Of a stretch of DNA of 64,000 bases, positions 40,514 through 50,300 are shown piece after piece. This DNA is from JBEDUK01 sp040414485 (GTDB lineage: Bacteria; Actinomycetota; UBA4738). The stretch lies in contig JBEDUK010000096.1 in assembly GCA_040414485.1 (NCBI GenBank), positions 62,001 through 126,000 on the forward strand. Reading direction: 5' to 3'. The notes beneath the pieces were generated by a model, which searched no databases, was not told the DNA's origin, and saw nothing but the letters and a program-made list of their open reading frames with translations. The position numbers were made by a program, and so were the translations under genes. Position 1 is the first letter of the stretch, and each line of letters opens with the position of its first letter.

Positions 40514-42657
40514 GACGGCTCACCGCTTCCGTTCGCATCGCCCGATCCCGTTGGAGGCGTCTCCTTCGACTGCATGGCTCGCAGCTCCTCGATCGGGATG
40601 TGGCAGCGCATGAGGTGACCGGGTTCGGCCTCCGCCAGCGGCGGCTCCTGGTTCACGCAGATCTCGCCGAGGAATCGCGGGCATCTGGTGTGGAACACGC
40701 AACCGGACGGCGGCGAGGCGGCGCTCGGAACCTCGCCCTCCAGGCGGATGCGCGGCCCGCGTTCGCCCTCCAGGATCGGCGCGGCTGAGAGCAGCGCCTC
40801 CGTGTACGGGTGGTGCGGCCCGCCGAAGACCACGTCGGCGTCGCCCACCTCCATCACGCGGCCCAGATACAGCACCGCGATCCGATCGGAGATGTAGCGA
40901 ACGACGCCCAGATCGTGGGAGATGAACAGGTAGGCGACCTTCTCCTCGCGTTGGAGGCTGACCAGGAGGTTCAGGATCGCGGCCTGGACCGATACGTCGA
41001 GGGCCGAGGTGGGTTCGTCGCACAGCACCAGGCGCGGGTCGCCGGCGAACGCCCGCGCGATCGCCACGCGCTGCTTCAGGCCGCCGGACAGCTGTGCCGG
41101 GCGCGCGTCGAGGGCCGGGCGGTCGAGCCGAACGGAACGGGTCAGCGTGTAGATGCGCTCCTGGCGCTGCTCGCCGCGCATGCCGACGAGCTTCGTCAGC
41201 GCCCGCCCGACGATCCGCCGGACGGTGTGGCGCCGGTTGAGCGACGAATCCGGGCTCTGGAAGACGATCTGCAGCGCCCGGATCTGCTCCGGTGTCCGTT
41301 GGGCGATCTTCATCGGCAGCGGATGGCCCTCGAACTCGACGACCGAACCGCCGTCCGGGGTGGTGATGCCGAGGAGCGTGCGGGCGAGGGTCGTCTTGCC
41401 GCTTCCGGACTCGCCCACCAGGCCGAGCGTCTCCCCCGGCCTGATCACGATCGAGATGTCGGCCAGCGCCCGGATCTCGTGGCCCTCCTGGCGGAAGGTC
41501 TTGTTCACGGACTCCAGGCGGATCAGCGGCTCCTCGTCCGCGCCGGCCGGCGCGCCTTCATTCGATCCGGCGGTCCCGGCCCCGGTCCCCGTGCCCGCGG
41601 CCGGGGGCTCCGCCCGCGGCAGGTCCTGAGCACGGTCGTGGAAGTGGCAGCGCGCCCGATGGTCCTCGCCCACGTCGAACAGGTCGGGCTCCGTCGTTCG
41701 GCAGATGTCCTGGACCAGGCCGCACCGGTCGGCGAACACGCATGCCGCGATGGCCGCGCCCACCGCGGGCGGGAACCCGGGGATCGTGTCCAACGGTCCG
41801 TCGGCCTTTCGCGAGCCCCACTTCGGGATGCATCGGAGCAACCCGACGGTGTACGGATGGCGCGGGTTTCGGAACAGTTCGTCCGTGGGCGACTCCTCGA
41901 CCATGCGTCCCGCGTACAGGACCCCCACCCGGTCGCAGACGCGCGCGACGACGCCCAGGTTGTGCGAGATGAACAGCACGCTCGTTCGGAACTCGCGCCG
42001 GAGTGAGGACACCAGGTCCAGCACCTCGGCCTCGACCGTCGCGTCGAGGCCCGTGGTGGGCTCGTCCATGATCAGCAGCGTCGGGTCCTTCGCCAGCGCC
42101 ATGGCGATCACCACGCGCTGCTGCATCCCGCCGGAGAGCTGGTGCGGGTAGCGCTGCATGACGCGGTCTGGATCGGAGATCTGGACCTTGGCCAGCATCT
42201 CCCTCGCGCGGCGCTCGGACTCGGCGCGGTCGACGCCCAGGATCTGGAACGCTTCGGACACCTGATCGCCCACCCGGATCGAGGGGTTCAGCGACGAGCC
42301 GGGGTTCTGGTAGACCATCGACAGAGCGGTCTGCCGGAGCGTGCGCAGCTCGCTCTCCCGCATCGCGAGGAGGTCGCGGCCCGCGAGCCGGATCGAACCG
42401 CCGACGATCCTGGCGTTGCGGGCCAGATAGCGCATGACGGCGAACGCGACCGTGGACTTGCCGCAGCCGGACTCGCCCACGAGACCGTACGACTCGCCCT
42501 CGTCGATACGGATGCTGACGCCGCGGATGGCCTCACGTTGAATGCCTCGCACCTCGAAGTTCAGGCGAAGGTCGTCGATCACGAGCGCCGGCGGGCCTGC
42601 GGTCGCCGTTGCGCCGGCGCCGGACGCGCCGGTGGTCGGGCGCTCAGCCGCGCTCAT
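40510..42657 (-). CDS. fused double ATPase of a dipeptide/oligopeptide-type ABC importer
   Basis: The 715-aa protein joins the DppD-like and DppF-like ATPases. Each half has Walker A (GESGCGKST, GESGSGKTT), an LSGG signature (HQLSGGMQQR, AQLSGGLKQR), Walker B with DEPT, and the C-terminal oligopeptide-type extension with cysteines (CVFADRCGLVQDIC; CVFHTRCPRFLGEIC). A Gly/Ala/Thr linker (about residues 365-395) joins them. In most operons these are separate genes. The importer energises uptake of peptides or other solutes. ATGA and GTGA overlaps link it to the permease and dehydrogenase genes. Confidence 0.95.
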   Translation of the reverse strand: MSAAERPTTGASGAGATATAGPPALVIDDLRLNFEVRGIQREAIRGVSIRIDEGESYGLVGESGCGKSTVAFAVMRYLARNARIVGGSIRLAGRDLLAMRESELRTLRQTALSMVYQNPGSSLNPSIRVGDQVSEAFQILGVDRAESERRAREMLAKVQISDPDRVMQRYPHQLSGGMQQRVVIAMALAKDPTLLIMDEPTTGLDATVEAEVLDLVSSLRREFRTSVLFISHNLGVVARVCDRVGVLYAGRMVEESPTDELFRNPRHPYTVGLLRCIPKWGSRKADGPLDTIPGFPPAVGAAIAACVFADRCGLVQDICRTTEPDLFDVGEDHRARCHFHDRAQDLPRAEPPAAGTGTGAGTAGSNEGAPAGADEEPLIRLESVNKTFRQEGHEIRALADISIVIRPGETLGLVGESGSGKTTLARTLLGITTPDGGSVVEFEGHPLPMKIAQRTPEQIRALQIVFQSPDSSLNRRHTVRRIVGRALTKLVGMRGEQRQERIYTLTRSVRLDRPALDARPAQLSGGLKQRVAIARAFAGDPRLVLCDEPTSALDVSVQAAILNLLVSLQREEKVAYLFISHDLGVVRYISDRIAVLYLGRVMEVGDADVVFGGPHHPYTEALLSAAPILEGERGPRIRLEGEVPSAASPPSGCVFHTRCPRFLGEICVNQEPPLAEAEPGHLMRCHIPIEELRAMQSKETPPTGSGDANGSGEPS

Positions 42658-43598
42658 CGTTCGAACACCCGAGCCAGGCCGTCCGAGACCAGGTTCACCG
42701 CCACCACCAGTGAGGCGATGGCGAGCGCCGGGAACAGCGTCGGCCACCAGATATGCCCGGAGAGGTAGATGTACTGGGAGGCGATCTGGAGCCCCCAGTC
42801 CGGCGCCGGGGGTTGGATGCCGAATCCCAGGAACGTCAGGGTCACGATCGCGAAGATCGCGTAGCCGACGCGGACGGTGAACTCGACGAGGATCGGCCCG
42901 CTCACGTTCGGCAGGATCTCGACGAACATCACGTACGACCGTCGCTCGTGGCGAAGCTCGGCCGCGGCGACGTACTCCTGCTCCCGTTCGGGCAGGACCG
43001 CCGCGCGGACCGTGCGGGCGATGATCGGCGTGAACACGAAGCCGATGACCAGGATGACGGTGACAGACGAGGGCCCGAGCGCGACGAGCGCCAGGACTCC
43101 GAGGATGACGACGGGGATCGCCAGGAAGGCATCCAGGATCCGGCTCACGACCTCGTCGAGCCAGCCTCCGACATAGCCGGTCGCCAGGCCGATGGCGGTG
43201 CCGGCGACTGTCCCGAGTGCGGTGGCGAGCAGCGCGACGACCAGGATGCCGCGGGAGCCCACGATGACTCGCGACAGCACGTCTCGGCCGAGGTCGTCCG
43301 TGCCGAACCAGTGCTGTGACGACGGCGGCTCCAGCTTGTGCAGGATGCTGCCCGGCTCGCCCAGGTAGTTGTACGGGGCGATCTGCTTGCCGAAGATCGC
43401 GCAGAAGATCCAGAACAGCACCACGAGCGTGCCGATGATGAATGTCGGCGACCGGAGCAGGAGCCGGAACCGCTCGCGGCGGGCCGTCGAGCGGCTGCCA
43501 TCGCCCGAGTCGTGCTGGCCCTCGACTCCGAAGGCCTGAAGGACCGGATCGACCCCGGCCTCGGTGCCGACGTCCTCGGGTCGCGGTCTGCTGATCAT
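42654..43598 (-). CDS. ABC importer permease, DppC-like
   Basis: The 314-aa protein has a long charged N terminus (about 45 residues), then an N-terminal OppC-type helix, HWFGTDDLGRDVLSR (the family signature before the permease core) and five more membrane segments. The EAA loop is at AAAELRHERRSYVMFVEILPN. It pairs with the DppB-like permease to form the channel. ATGA overlaps join it to both neighbours. Confidence 0.93.
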   Translation of the reverse strand: MISRPRPEDVGTEAGVDPVLQAFGVEGQHDSGDGSRSTARRERFRLLLRSPTFIIGTLVVLFWIFCAIFGKQIAPYNYLGEPGSILHKLEPPSSQHWFGTDDLGRDVLSRVIVGSRGILVVALLATALGTVAGTAIGLATGYVGGWLDEVVSRILDAFLAIPVVILGVLALVALGPSSVTVILVIGFVFTPIIARTVRAAVLPEREQEYVAAAELRHERRSYVMFVEILPNVSGPILVEFTVRVGYAIFAIVTLTFLGFGIQPPAPDWGLQIASQYIYLSGHIWWPTLFPALAIASLVVAVNLVSDGLARVFER

Positions 43599-44548
43599 TC
43601 GGCCGTCCCGTACCGGATCCGGGGATTCAGGAGCGAGTAGATGACGTCGGCGATGACGGTCGCGATCAGATAGACGACGCCGACCACCAGGACGCATGCC
43701 TCCAGGACCGGGAGGTCCTTCTTCTGCGCCGAGATGAACAGCAGGTGCCCGATGCCCTGGTAGTTGAACAGCACCTCGATGGCCACGAGCCCACCGATGA
43801 GGTATCCGGTCTGGGTGGCCACGACCGCGATGGTAGGAAGCAGGGCGTTGCGCAGGACGTGACGCCGGACCACCGTTCTCTGGGGGAGGCCCTTCAGGGT
43901 CGCCGTGCGCGTGTAGTCCGCGTCGAGGGCCTCGATCATGCCGGCCCGAGTGATCCGGGCGATGTAGCCGAACAGCACGAAGACGAGCGCGATGGCTGGG
44001 AGCAGGAGATAGTGCAACTGCGTGAGCAGGCTGCTGCCGGGTGGCGCCTGTGCCGTGACGGGGAACCAGTTCAGATTCACCGCGAAGATCACGATCAGCA
44101 CGATCCCCGTCACGAATTCCGGAACGGCGACGGATGAGAGGCCCGTGATGGTGATCGCGCGGTCGGTGAAACGGTCCCTGTTGAGCGCGGAGACGATGCC
44201 GCCGAGGATCCCCAGCGGGACGACGATGACGAACGCCACCAACGCGAGCTTCAGCGAGTTGAGGAGCGCCGGGAACAGCAGTGAGGACACCGACTGCTGG
44301 AATGCGAGCGACGTGCCCAGATCTCCCCTGAACACGCCACTCACCCACGTCCAGTACTGAACGATCAGCGGCTTGTCGGCGCCCAGTTGCTTGTCGAGCT
44401 CGGCCACGGCGCGGGCGTCCGCGAACGGACCGAGGATCACGCGACCCACGTCGCCGGGAAGCACATGCGTGCCGAAGAACACGATGAGCGACAGCAGGAT
44501 CAGCGTGAGGATCGCGAGCCCGAGGCGGCGGAGGAGGAAGCGCCCCAT
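43595..44548 (-). CDS. ABC importer permease, DppB-like
   Basis: The 317-aa protein begins MGRFLLRRLG with a first helix ending in FGTHVLPGD, and has the DppB-type layout: KPLIVQYWTWVSGVFRGDLG, then five more membrane segments and the EAA loop TATLKGLPQRTVVRRHVLRNA. It lies 40 nt after the solute-binding protein gene and overlaps dppC-like by ATGA. Confidence 0.93.
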   Translation of the reverse strand: MGRFLLRRLGLAILTLILLSLIVFFGTHVLPGDVGRVILGPFADARAVAELDKQLGADKPLIVQYWTWVSGVFRGDLGTSLAFQQSVSSLLFPALLNSLKLALVAFVIVVPLGILGGIVSALNRDRFTDRAITITGLSSVAVPEFVTGIVLIVIFAVNLNWFPVTAQAPPGSSLLTQLHYLLLPAIALVFVLFGYIARITRAGMIEALDADYTRTATLKGLPQRTVVRRHVLRNALLPTIAVVATQTGYLIGGLVAIEVLFNYQGIGHLLFISAQKKDLPVLEACVLVVGVVYLIATVIADVIYSLLNPRIRYGTAE

Positions 44549-44588
44549 CGCTTCCTCCTCCGGGCCTTCGCTTCCGCTCGGCGCTCGA

Positions 44589-46286
44589 TCAGGCGGTCAG
44601 TCCCGCCTTGGTCAGCCGGATGTGGCCCATGCCCGTGAACTCGGCGCCGGCGATCGTCGGCTTGGACGCGGACATGTGGTTGTAGAAGTACGGGAACACG
44701 ATCGGCGTGTCGTCCAGCAGCATCGTCTCGATCTGCTTGGCGACCGCCCGCTGCGCGTCCAGATCGACGGCTGCCACGTACTGACCCACCAGCGTGTCGT
44801 ACGCCGGGTTCTTGTAGTGCGCGGCGTTCCACGTGCCGGTCGACAACAGGGGCGCGGCGAGGAACACGTTCGGCACGCCGCGGTGACCGTAGTCGGTGAT
44901 GCCCATGGGCGAGTTGAGCCAGTACTTGCTGTAGTAGGTGTTGGCGTCCTGGACCTGCAGCTTGATGGTGATCTTGATCTGGGCGGCCGCCTGCTGGATC
45001 AGCTGGGCCAGCTGCGGGATCTCGTATCCGTTCCACGTGTACAGCGTGACGTTGAACCCGTTCGCCGCGCCGCCCTGGGACATCAGCTGCTGAGCCTGCG
45101 AAATGTTCTGCGCGCGCTGCGGCACGGACGTGTCCGTCTGTGGGAAGGCCGGGGCGAAGGGCGAGTCGTTGCCCAGGTCCGCCTTTCCGTTCATCAATCC
45201 GCTGACCAGGTCCGGCCGGTTGAGCGACAGCGCGAGCGCCTGCCTGATCTCCTTCTTGTCGAACGGCGCCTGGTCCGTTCGCATGTGGACCTGGCGGTGC
45301 GCGCTCGACTTGGTCGCGTAGACGGTGATGGCCGAATCGTTGAGCAGCGCCTGCCCCGTGGCCGCGGAGAACTGCGCGATGACGTCGATGGAGCCCTGCT
45401 GGAGTCCGAGCACCTGAGGCTGCTGATCGGCGAAATACTTCAGCGAGAAGCCGTCCAGGTACGGCAGGCCCTGCTGCCAGTAACTGGGACTCTTCACGTA
45501 GGTCACGCCGGTCTGGCTGTTGAAGTTCGACATCTTCCAGGGGCCGGTTCCGATGAACGACTTCGTGTAGTCGCCGCCGTAGTCGTAGGACGCCGGAAGG
45601 ATGATCACGTTGTAGTTGTCGGAGCTCACCAGGTACGGGAACGAGCCGTTCGGCGCCTTGAGCGTGCACACCACGGTGTCCGAACCCTGCGCCGCCACGC
45701 CGTCCGGCTCGAGGACGCCGGTGAACGCCGACAGCGCATTCCCCTTGTTCGCGGGGTCGCTGTGTGCCTTCAGCGTCGCGACGACGTCGTCGGCCGTCAG
45801 CTGGGTCGAGCCGTCGTTGTACGTGACGCCCTGGCGGATCTTGAACGTCCACACCGAACCGTCCGTGTTGGGCGACCAGCTCTCCGCGATGACGGGCTCG
45901 AGCTGAAGCTTGTCGTTCGACCACGTGAGGTACTGACCCGCCTGGCCGAGGGTCGCCAAGCCGCCCTCATCCGCCACGGTCAGGGGGTTGACCGCGCCCG
46001 CCGGGCTGATCTCCGAGACCGTGATCGTCCCGCCGGCCTTCACGGAACCGCCGCCCGGCGTGGGGCTTCCGCCGACGGTCGCGGTTGGGCTCGGGGCGCC
46101 GCTGTTGTTGTTGCCGCATGCCGCGGCGATGAAGGCCACCAGCGAGAAACTCATCCCGACGACGGTCCCCCGACGCATGAACTCGCGGCGGGAGATCTTG
46201 CCCGCGCGCAGCTCGTCGATCAGGTGGTTCTCGACGTCCGAACGCTGACGCCGGATGTCGTCCAGCTGTTCCTGCGGATCCTTCAT
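44589..46286 (-). CDS. solute-binding lipoprotein of the ABC importer, Tat-type signal
   Basis: The 565-aa protein is a family 5 extracellular solute-binding protein (LTADDVVATLKAHSD, FIGTGPWKM and LNRPDLVSGLM are typical). A charged N-terminal extension of about 30 residues precedes a twin-arginine motif SRREFM, a hydrophobic stretch and a lipobox-like AAAC, so it is probably exported folded by Tat and lipidated. A Ser/Thr/Pro/Gly linker follows. Family 5 proteins bind peptides, sugars, nickel or other solutes; the substrate is unknown. GGGGGACGGG precedes the ATG. First gene of the operon. Confidence 0.93.
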   Translation of the reverse strand: MKDPQEQLDDIRRQRSDVENHLIDELRAGKISRREFMRRGTVVGMSFSLVAFIAAACGNNNSGAPSPTATVGGSPTPGGGSVKAGGTITVSEISPAGAVNPLTVADEGGLATLGQAGQYLTWSNDKLQLEPVIAESWSPNTDGSVWTFKIRQGVTYNDGSTQLTADDVVATLKAHSDPANKGNALSAFTGVLEPDGVAAQGSDTVVCTLKAPNGSFPYLVSSDNYNVIILPASYDYGGDYTKSFIGTGPWKMSNFNSQTGVTYVKSPSYWQQGLPYLDGFSLKYFADQQPQVLGLQQGSIDVIAQFSAATGQALLNDSAITVYATKSSAHRQVHMRTDQAPFDKKEIRQALALSLNRPDLVSGLMNGKADLGNDSPFAPAFPQTDTSVPQRAQNISQAQQLMSQGGAANGFNVTLYTWNGYEIPQLAQLIQQAAAQIKITIKLQVQDANTYYSKYWLNSPMGITDYGHRGVPNVFLAAPLLSTGTWNAAHYKNPAYDTLVGQYVAAVDLDAQRAVAKQIETMLLDDTPIVFPYFYNHMSASKPTIAGAEFTGMGHIRLTKAGLTA

Positions 46287-46350
46287 GCCCGTCCCCCTCT
46301 CGCCGCCATCGCGCGCGGCGTTCCGCCGGCAGATCACCGGTCAAGCGGTC

Positions 46351-46379
46351 GTCGTATCACGGATGCTCGCACCCGTCAA
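46351..46379 (-). promoter_or_regulatory. possible promoter of the ABC/ADH/Fae operon
   Basis: On the minus strand TTGACG (46379-46374) is followed after exactly 17 bp by TACGAC (46356-46351). The 5' UTR would be about 55 nt and include the ribosome binding site. The -10 is weak. Confidence 0.4.
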
Positions 46380-46420
46380 ACGGATAGGTGTACGAGCGCG
46401 TCGAACGCCCGAGTTTGCCC

Positions 46421-46450
46421 TTGACAGCCACACGGCGGCGGATCGACACT
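46421..46450 (+). promoter_or_regulatory. promoter of the IclR-family gene
   Basis: A perfect TTGACA (46421-46426), 18 bp, then GACACT (46445-46450), nine nt before ATG 46460. The two divergent -35 boxes lie about 40 bp apart, a natural place for an IclR operator. Confidence 0.48.
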
Positions 46451-46459
46451 TCGTTCGTC

Positions 46460-47302
46460 ATGAGGGACGTCGTTCCGCAAGCGGAACAGCAGCGGATTGC
46501 CGGTTCGCCCGGGGTCCACACGTCCCTTTCGGTGATGGAGGCCGTGGCCGCGGACGGGCCGCTGACGCTGGCGGATCTCGCGGGCCGGCTGCACACCCCG
46601 AAGAGCTCGCTGCATCGCGTCTGCGCGGTCCTGGTGGAGAGGGACTGGCTGGTGCGGCGGCCGCACGGCCGGTTCGACCTCGGCATCCGTGCCATCGGTC
46701 TGACGCAGCGATCGCTGGAGTTGCCGATCGTGACCGCGTTCCGAAGCGTCTCCGCGAACCTGCTCACCCTGCACGACGAGACGGTGTGCCTGGCGGTGCT
46801 CGACGGCGAAGACTCGGTGTTCGTCGCCCTCGAGGAGACCTCGCAGCCCGTCCGCCTCATGACGCGGGTGGGAAGCCGAACACCGGCGTTCGCCTCCGCC
46901 AGCGGCCGGGTGATCCTGGCCGACCGCTCGCCGGCGGTGGTGGCCGCCCAGTACGCCGGACGAACGCTCGTGACGCCCACCGGGCGGCGACTCCGCGGGG
47001 TCGAAGAACTGCTGGAGATCCTGTCCGAGGTGCGCGAACGCGGGTTCGGCGAGAACGACCAGGAGACGGCAGTGGGGCTGTACACCGCGAGCGTGCCGGT
47101 GAGGGGCGCGAGCGACGCCGTCGTCGCGGCCATGACCGTCTGCATCCCGACCTCGCGGCTCACCGGAGAGCGGCGCGGGCGAATCATCGCCGACCTCGTC
47201 GCGGCCGGCCTCCGGCTTTCGGAGAGCGTGTCCTGGCTCCCGGCGTGGAACGCCACGCGCGCGGAGGTGCATCGCCCCGGCGACCGGACGCGCGTCCGCT
47301 AG
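46460..47302 (+). CDS. IclR-family transcriptional regulator
   Basis: The 280-aa protein has an N-terminal winged helix (about residues 20-80: VHTSLSVMEAVAADGPLTLADLAGRL, PKSSLHRVCAVL) and a C-terminal IclR effector domain (about 95-260) with GSRTPAFASASGRVILA. Such regulators bind catabolic intermediates. It is divergent from the ABC-ADH-Fae-enolase operon, which it most likely controls. The chosen ATG lies nine nt after the -10; a GTG at 46388 would place the start upstream of the promoter. It converges on the LAL regulator gene, two nt away. Confidence 0.92.
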   Translation: MRDVVPQAEQQRIAGSPGVHTSLSVMEAVAADGPLTLADLAGRLHTPKSSLHRVCAVLVERDWLVRRPHGRFDLGIRAIGLTQRSLELPIVTAFRSVSANLLTLHDETVCLAVLDGEDSVFVALEETSQPVRLMTRVGSRTPAFASASGRVILADRSPAVVAAQYAGRTLVTPTGRRLRGVEELLEILSEVRERGFGENDQETAVGLYTASVPVRGASDAVVAAMTVCIPTSRLTGERRGRIIADLVAAGLRLSESVSWLPAWNATRAEVHRPGDRTRVR

Positions 47303-47304
47303 CG

Positions 47305-50300
47305 TCACCGCCGTCCCGCGGCCTGCCGACCCGTCGCCGGCCGATCCGTCGCCGGCCGATCCGTCGCCCCAGACCCGGATCCCTCGCGGCCGGCCTCGGC
47401 GCGGGCCAGGACGCCCGCCACCGCCGCCCGCGATGAGACGCCGAGCTTCGCGAAGATGCTCGCCAGGTGGGACTCGACCGTCTTGTCGCTGACGAACAGC
47501 TCCCGGGCGATCTCCCGGTTCGTCCTTCCCTCGCCGACGAGGTGGGCGACTTCCAGCTCCCGTCGGCTGAGGCCGAGCACGTCGGATGCGCCCCGTCGCT
47601 CCTGGGCCACCCCGACGCCACGGCGGCCGAGCGAGCGCAGCCTTAGCGCCGCCACCTGCTTGAGGCGCTCCGCGCCACAGTCGGCAAACGTCGCCATCGC
47701 GCGTTCGATCTCGACGACCGCATCAGTTCGCCGGTCGAGCGCGGCAAGGCACTCGCCGGACACGACCAAGGCGCGCGCGGCGTCGAGCCGATCATCGACC
47801 TCGAGGAACGCTTCCACCGCCGAGCGCGCCCGCTCCAGCGCCGCCCTGACCCGCGCGCGCCCACCTTTTGACGCCGCATCGGCCTGTGCCCGAGCCAAGA
47901 GGCCGAACGCCCGCCGTCCGACCAGTTCGAGCGGCAAGGCGGACGCCTCGGCACGGGCGGCCCAGTCGTTGGCGGCGTCTGGACAGCCACGCTCGACCTC
48001 GGCGCGGGCGAGCACCTCGTACCAGTCCGGCCGTGACGCCGGATCGAAGCCCGGCAACTCAACCCCGCCGCCGGCGGTGAGCACGGCATCCACGCAGCCC
48101 GCCGCGTCGCCTGCCGCCAGCCGCGCCTGCCCGAGAATCGCGAGGGCGAGCGTCGAGAACCAGTCGCGAACGCTGCCGGCCGTCTCGACCGCGCGCTTCC
48201 CCATGTCGAGCGCGGTTCCCAGGTCGCCGCGCCACGTGGCGATCCGGCACAGCATCGCCAGCGACATCGTGTGGAGCTCATCGCTCCCTGTCTGCAGCGC
48301 CGCCTCGCGGGCGTCGTTGAAGCATTCGGCCGCGGCCGGCAGGTCGCCCTGCCACTTCAGCACGCTTCCCAGCCCGACCAGCAGATGGGTGAGGAGATGC
48401 GCCTGTCCCGTGGTCCGCGCCAGGGCCAGGGCTCGCTCGAGGTGCCGCTGGGCGTCCGCGTAGCGTTCGACGAACTGCTCCGTCCAGCCCACCCACATCA
48501 GGGCGTCGAGCCTGCCCCCCAGATCCCGATCGCTCATGCCCTCGATCAGCTCCGACGCCTCCGACAGCCGTCGGCAGGCGGAGGAGATGTCCCCGTCCGT
48601 GTAGCTCGCCAGCGCGAGGATCCCGATGGCCGCCGCGCGGAGCGAACCGCCGTCCGCTGCGGCGTGCCCGTCGCCGGTCGCCTCCAGCGCCTCACCGGCC
48701 CACCGCCGGGCGTCGTCGAAGTCGCCGCGCATGATCCCGCCGGCCGCGAGTTCGACCTTCAGGCCGGCCGCGCCCGGCGCCGCCGGGTCGGCGAGCGCGG
48801 CCAGTTCGGCCTGCAGCAGCGTCCGGGCCTCGTCGTGGCGACCCAGCAAGTGGTCGAGGGTCGCGCAGAACGCCACCACCGGTTCGCGCCGCTCGAACGG
48901 GTCGCGCTCCATGAGCCCCAGCGCCTCACGGAGCGCGTCCCGTCCGGCCTGGAGCCGGCCCGACAGTCCGAGCGCCGTGGCCATCTCCACCAGCAACTCC
49001 AGCCGGCGAGGCGACGTCGATTCCTCCTCGGGCAGCAGCCGGAGCGCCGCCTCCAGCCAGTGGGCGGCCGTCGCCGGCGCGCGCCTCACCACGGCGTGCG
49101 CGCCGTCGACCAGGACGCCAATCGCCTCCTCCTCCCCCACCCGGGCCGACCGCTCCGCATGGTGGGCCCTGGCGGGGATCGGCGCCCCGCGCCGCTCGAG
49201 AGCGGCCCACGCCCGCGCGTGAGCCCGCAGTCGCCAGCCTGCCGGAGCGCTCTCGTACGCCGCCCGCCGGACCATCGGATGCCGGAAACGGAACCTCGGG
49301 CGGCCGCGATCGCTTCGAACCAGGTCCAACGACACGAGGCGGTCGATCGCGTCCAGACCGGCGTCCTCGTCGATGCCGGCGACCTCGGCCGCCAGGTCCG
49401 CTTCGAACGGGTCGCCCAGCACCGCGGCCGCCTGGGCCACGCGGAGCGCGTCCTCGCCCGCCGAGGCGAGTTCGGCCTGCAGCACGCCGCTCACGCCGGG
49501 CGGGATGGGCTCGGCCTCCCCGTCCTCGAGGGGATCCGGCCCCGACACCGGATCCGGGTGCGCTCCCGGTGCCGGACGGCCCGCCGCGACCGTCCGGGCC
49601 AGCGCCTCGAGGTAGAACGGCACGCCGCCGCTCGCCCGATACAGCCGCCGCCTGCCGTCGCGCGAGAAGCGCTCGCCCAGGAACCGGTCGGCCTCGTCCT
49701 CGGACAGCGGCCCGAGCGCCACGTGCTCGACGGTGCCCCACGCCGCGGCTTCGCGCAGCGCCGCCGCCAGCCGGGGCGGGACCTGCCGCGGCCGGTACGC
49801 CAACGCGATCAGCATCGGGGCCGCGGGCGGATGCCGGAGCAGGTACGACAGGAGCTCGAGCGAGGCCTGATCCGCCCAGTGCACGTCGTCCAGCGCCAGC
49901 ACGGCCCCGGACGTTCCGGCCAGCAGCGACAGCAGCGCCCGCACGTCGGCGTACAGCCGGTAACGCTCCGTGCCGGCGGGAAGCGACTCATCCTTTGCGT
50001 CCTGATCGAGCCCAGGCGTGTCGATCGCCTCGGCGCCGCTTGAAGGTGGCCCCTCCGGTCGCAGGGACGGGAAGATCGCGGCCAGCTGACGGCGGCGCGG
50101 CCCGTCGAGCACGACCGCCGGCTCCGTCGCCGGCACGGCCGCGGCCTGCTCACCGGCCGACAGCTCATGGTCCAGCGCGTCGACGAAGATCCCGAACGGC
50201 GACACGCGTTCGAGCTCGGCAGCTCTCCCGGAGAACGTGGGGATGCCGCCCGCGGACGCCTCGCGCGCCAGTTCGAGCAGCAGCGTGGTCTTGCCGATGC

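Noticed and set aside
48271..50043. Long open frame on the plus strand opposite the LAL gene
   Set aside because: Arg/Pro/Ala-rich antisense shadow typical of high-GC DNA; no domain and no start signal.
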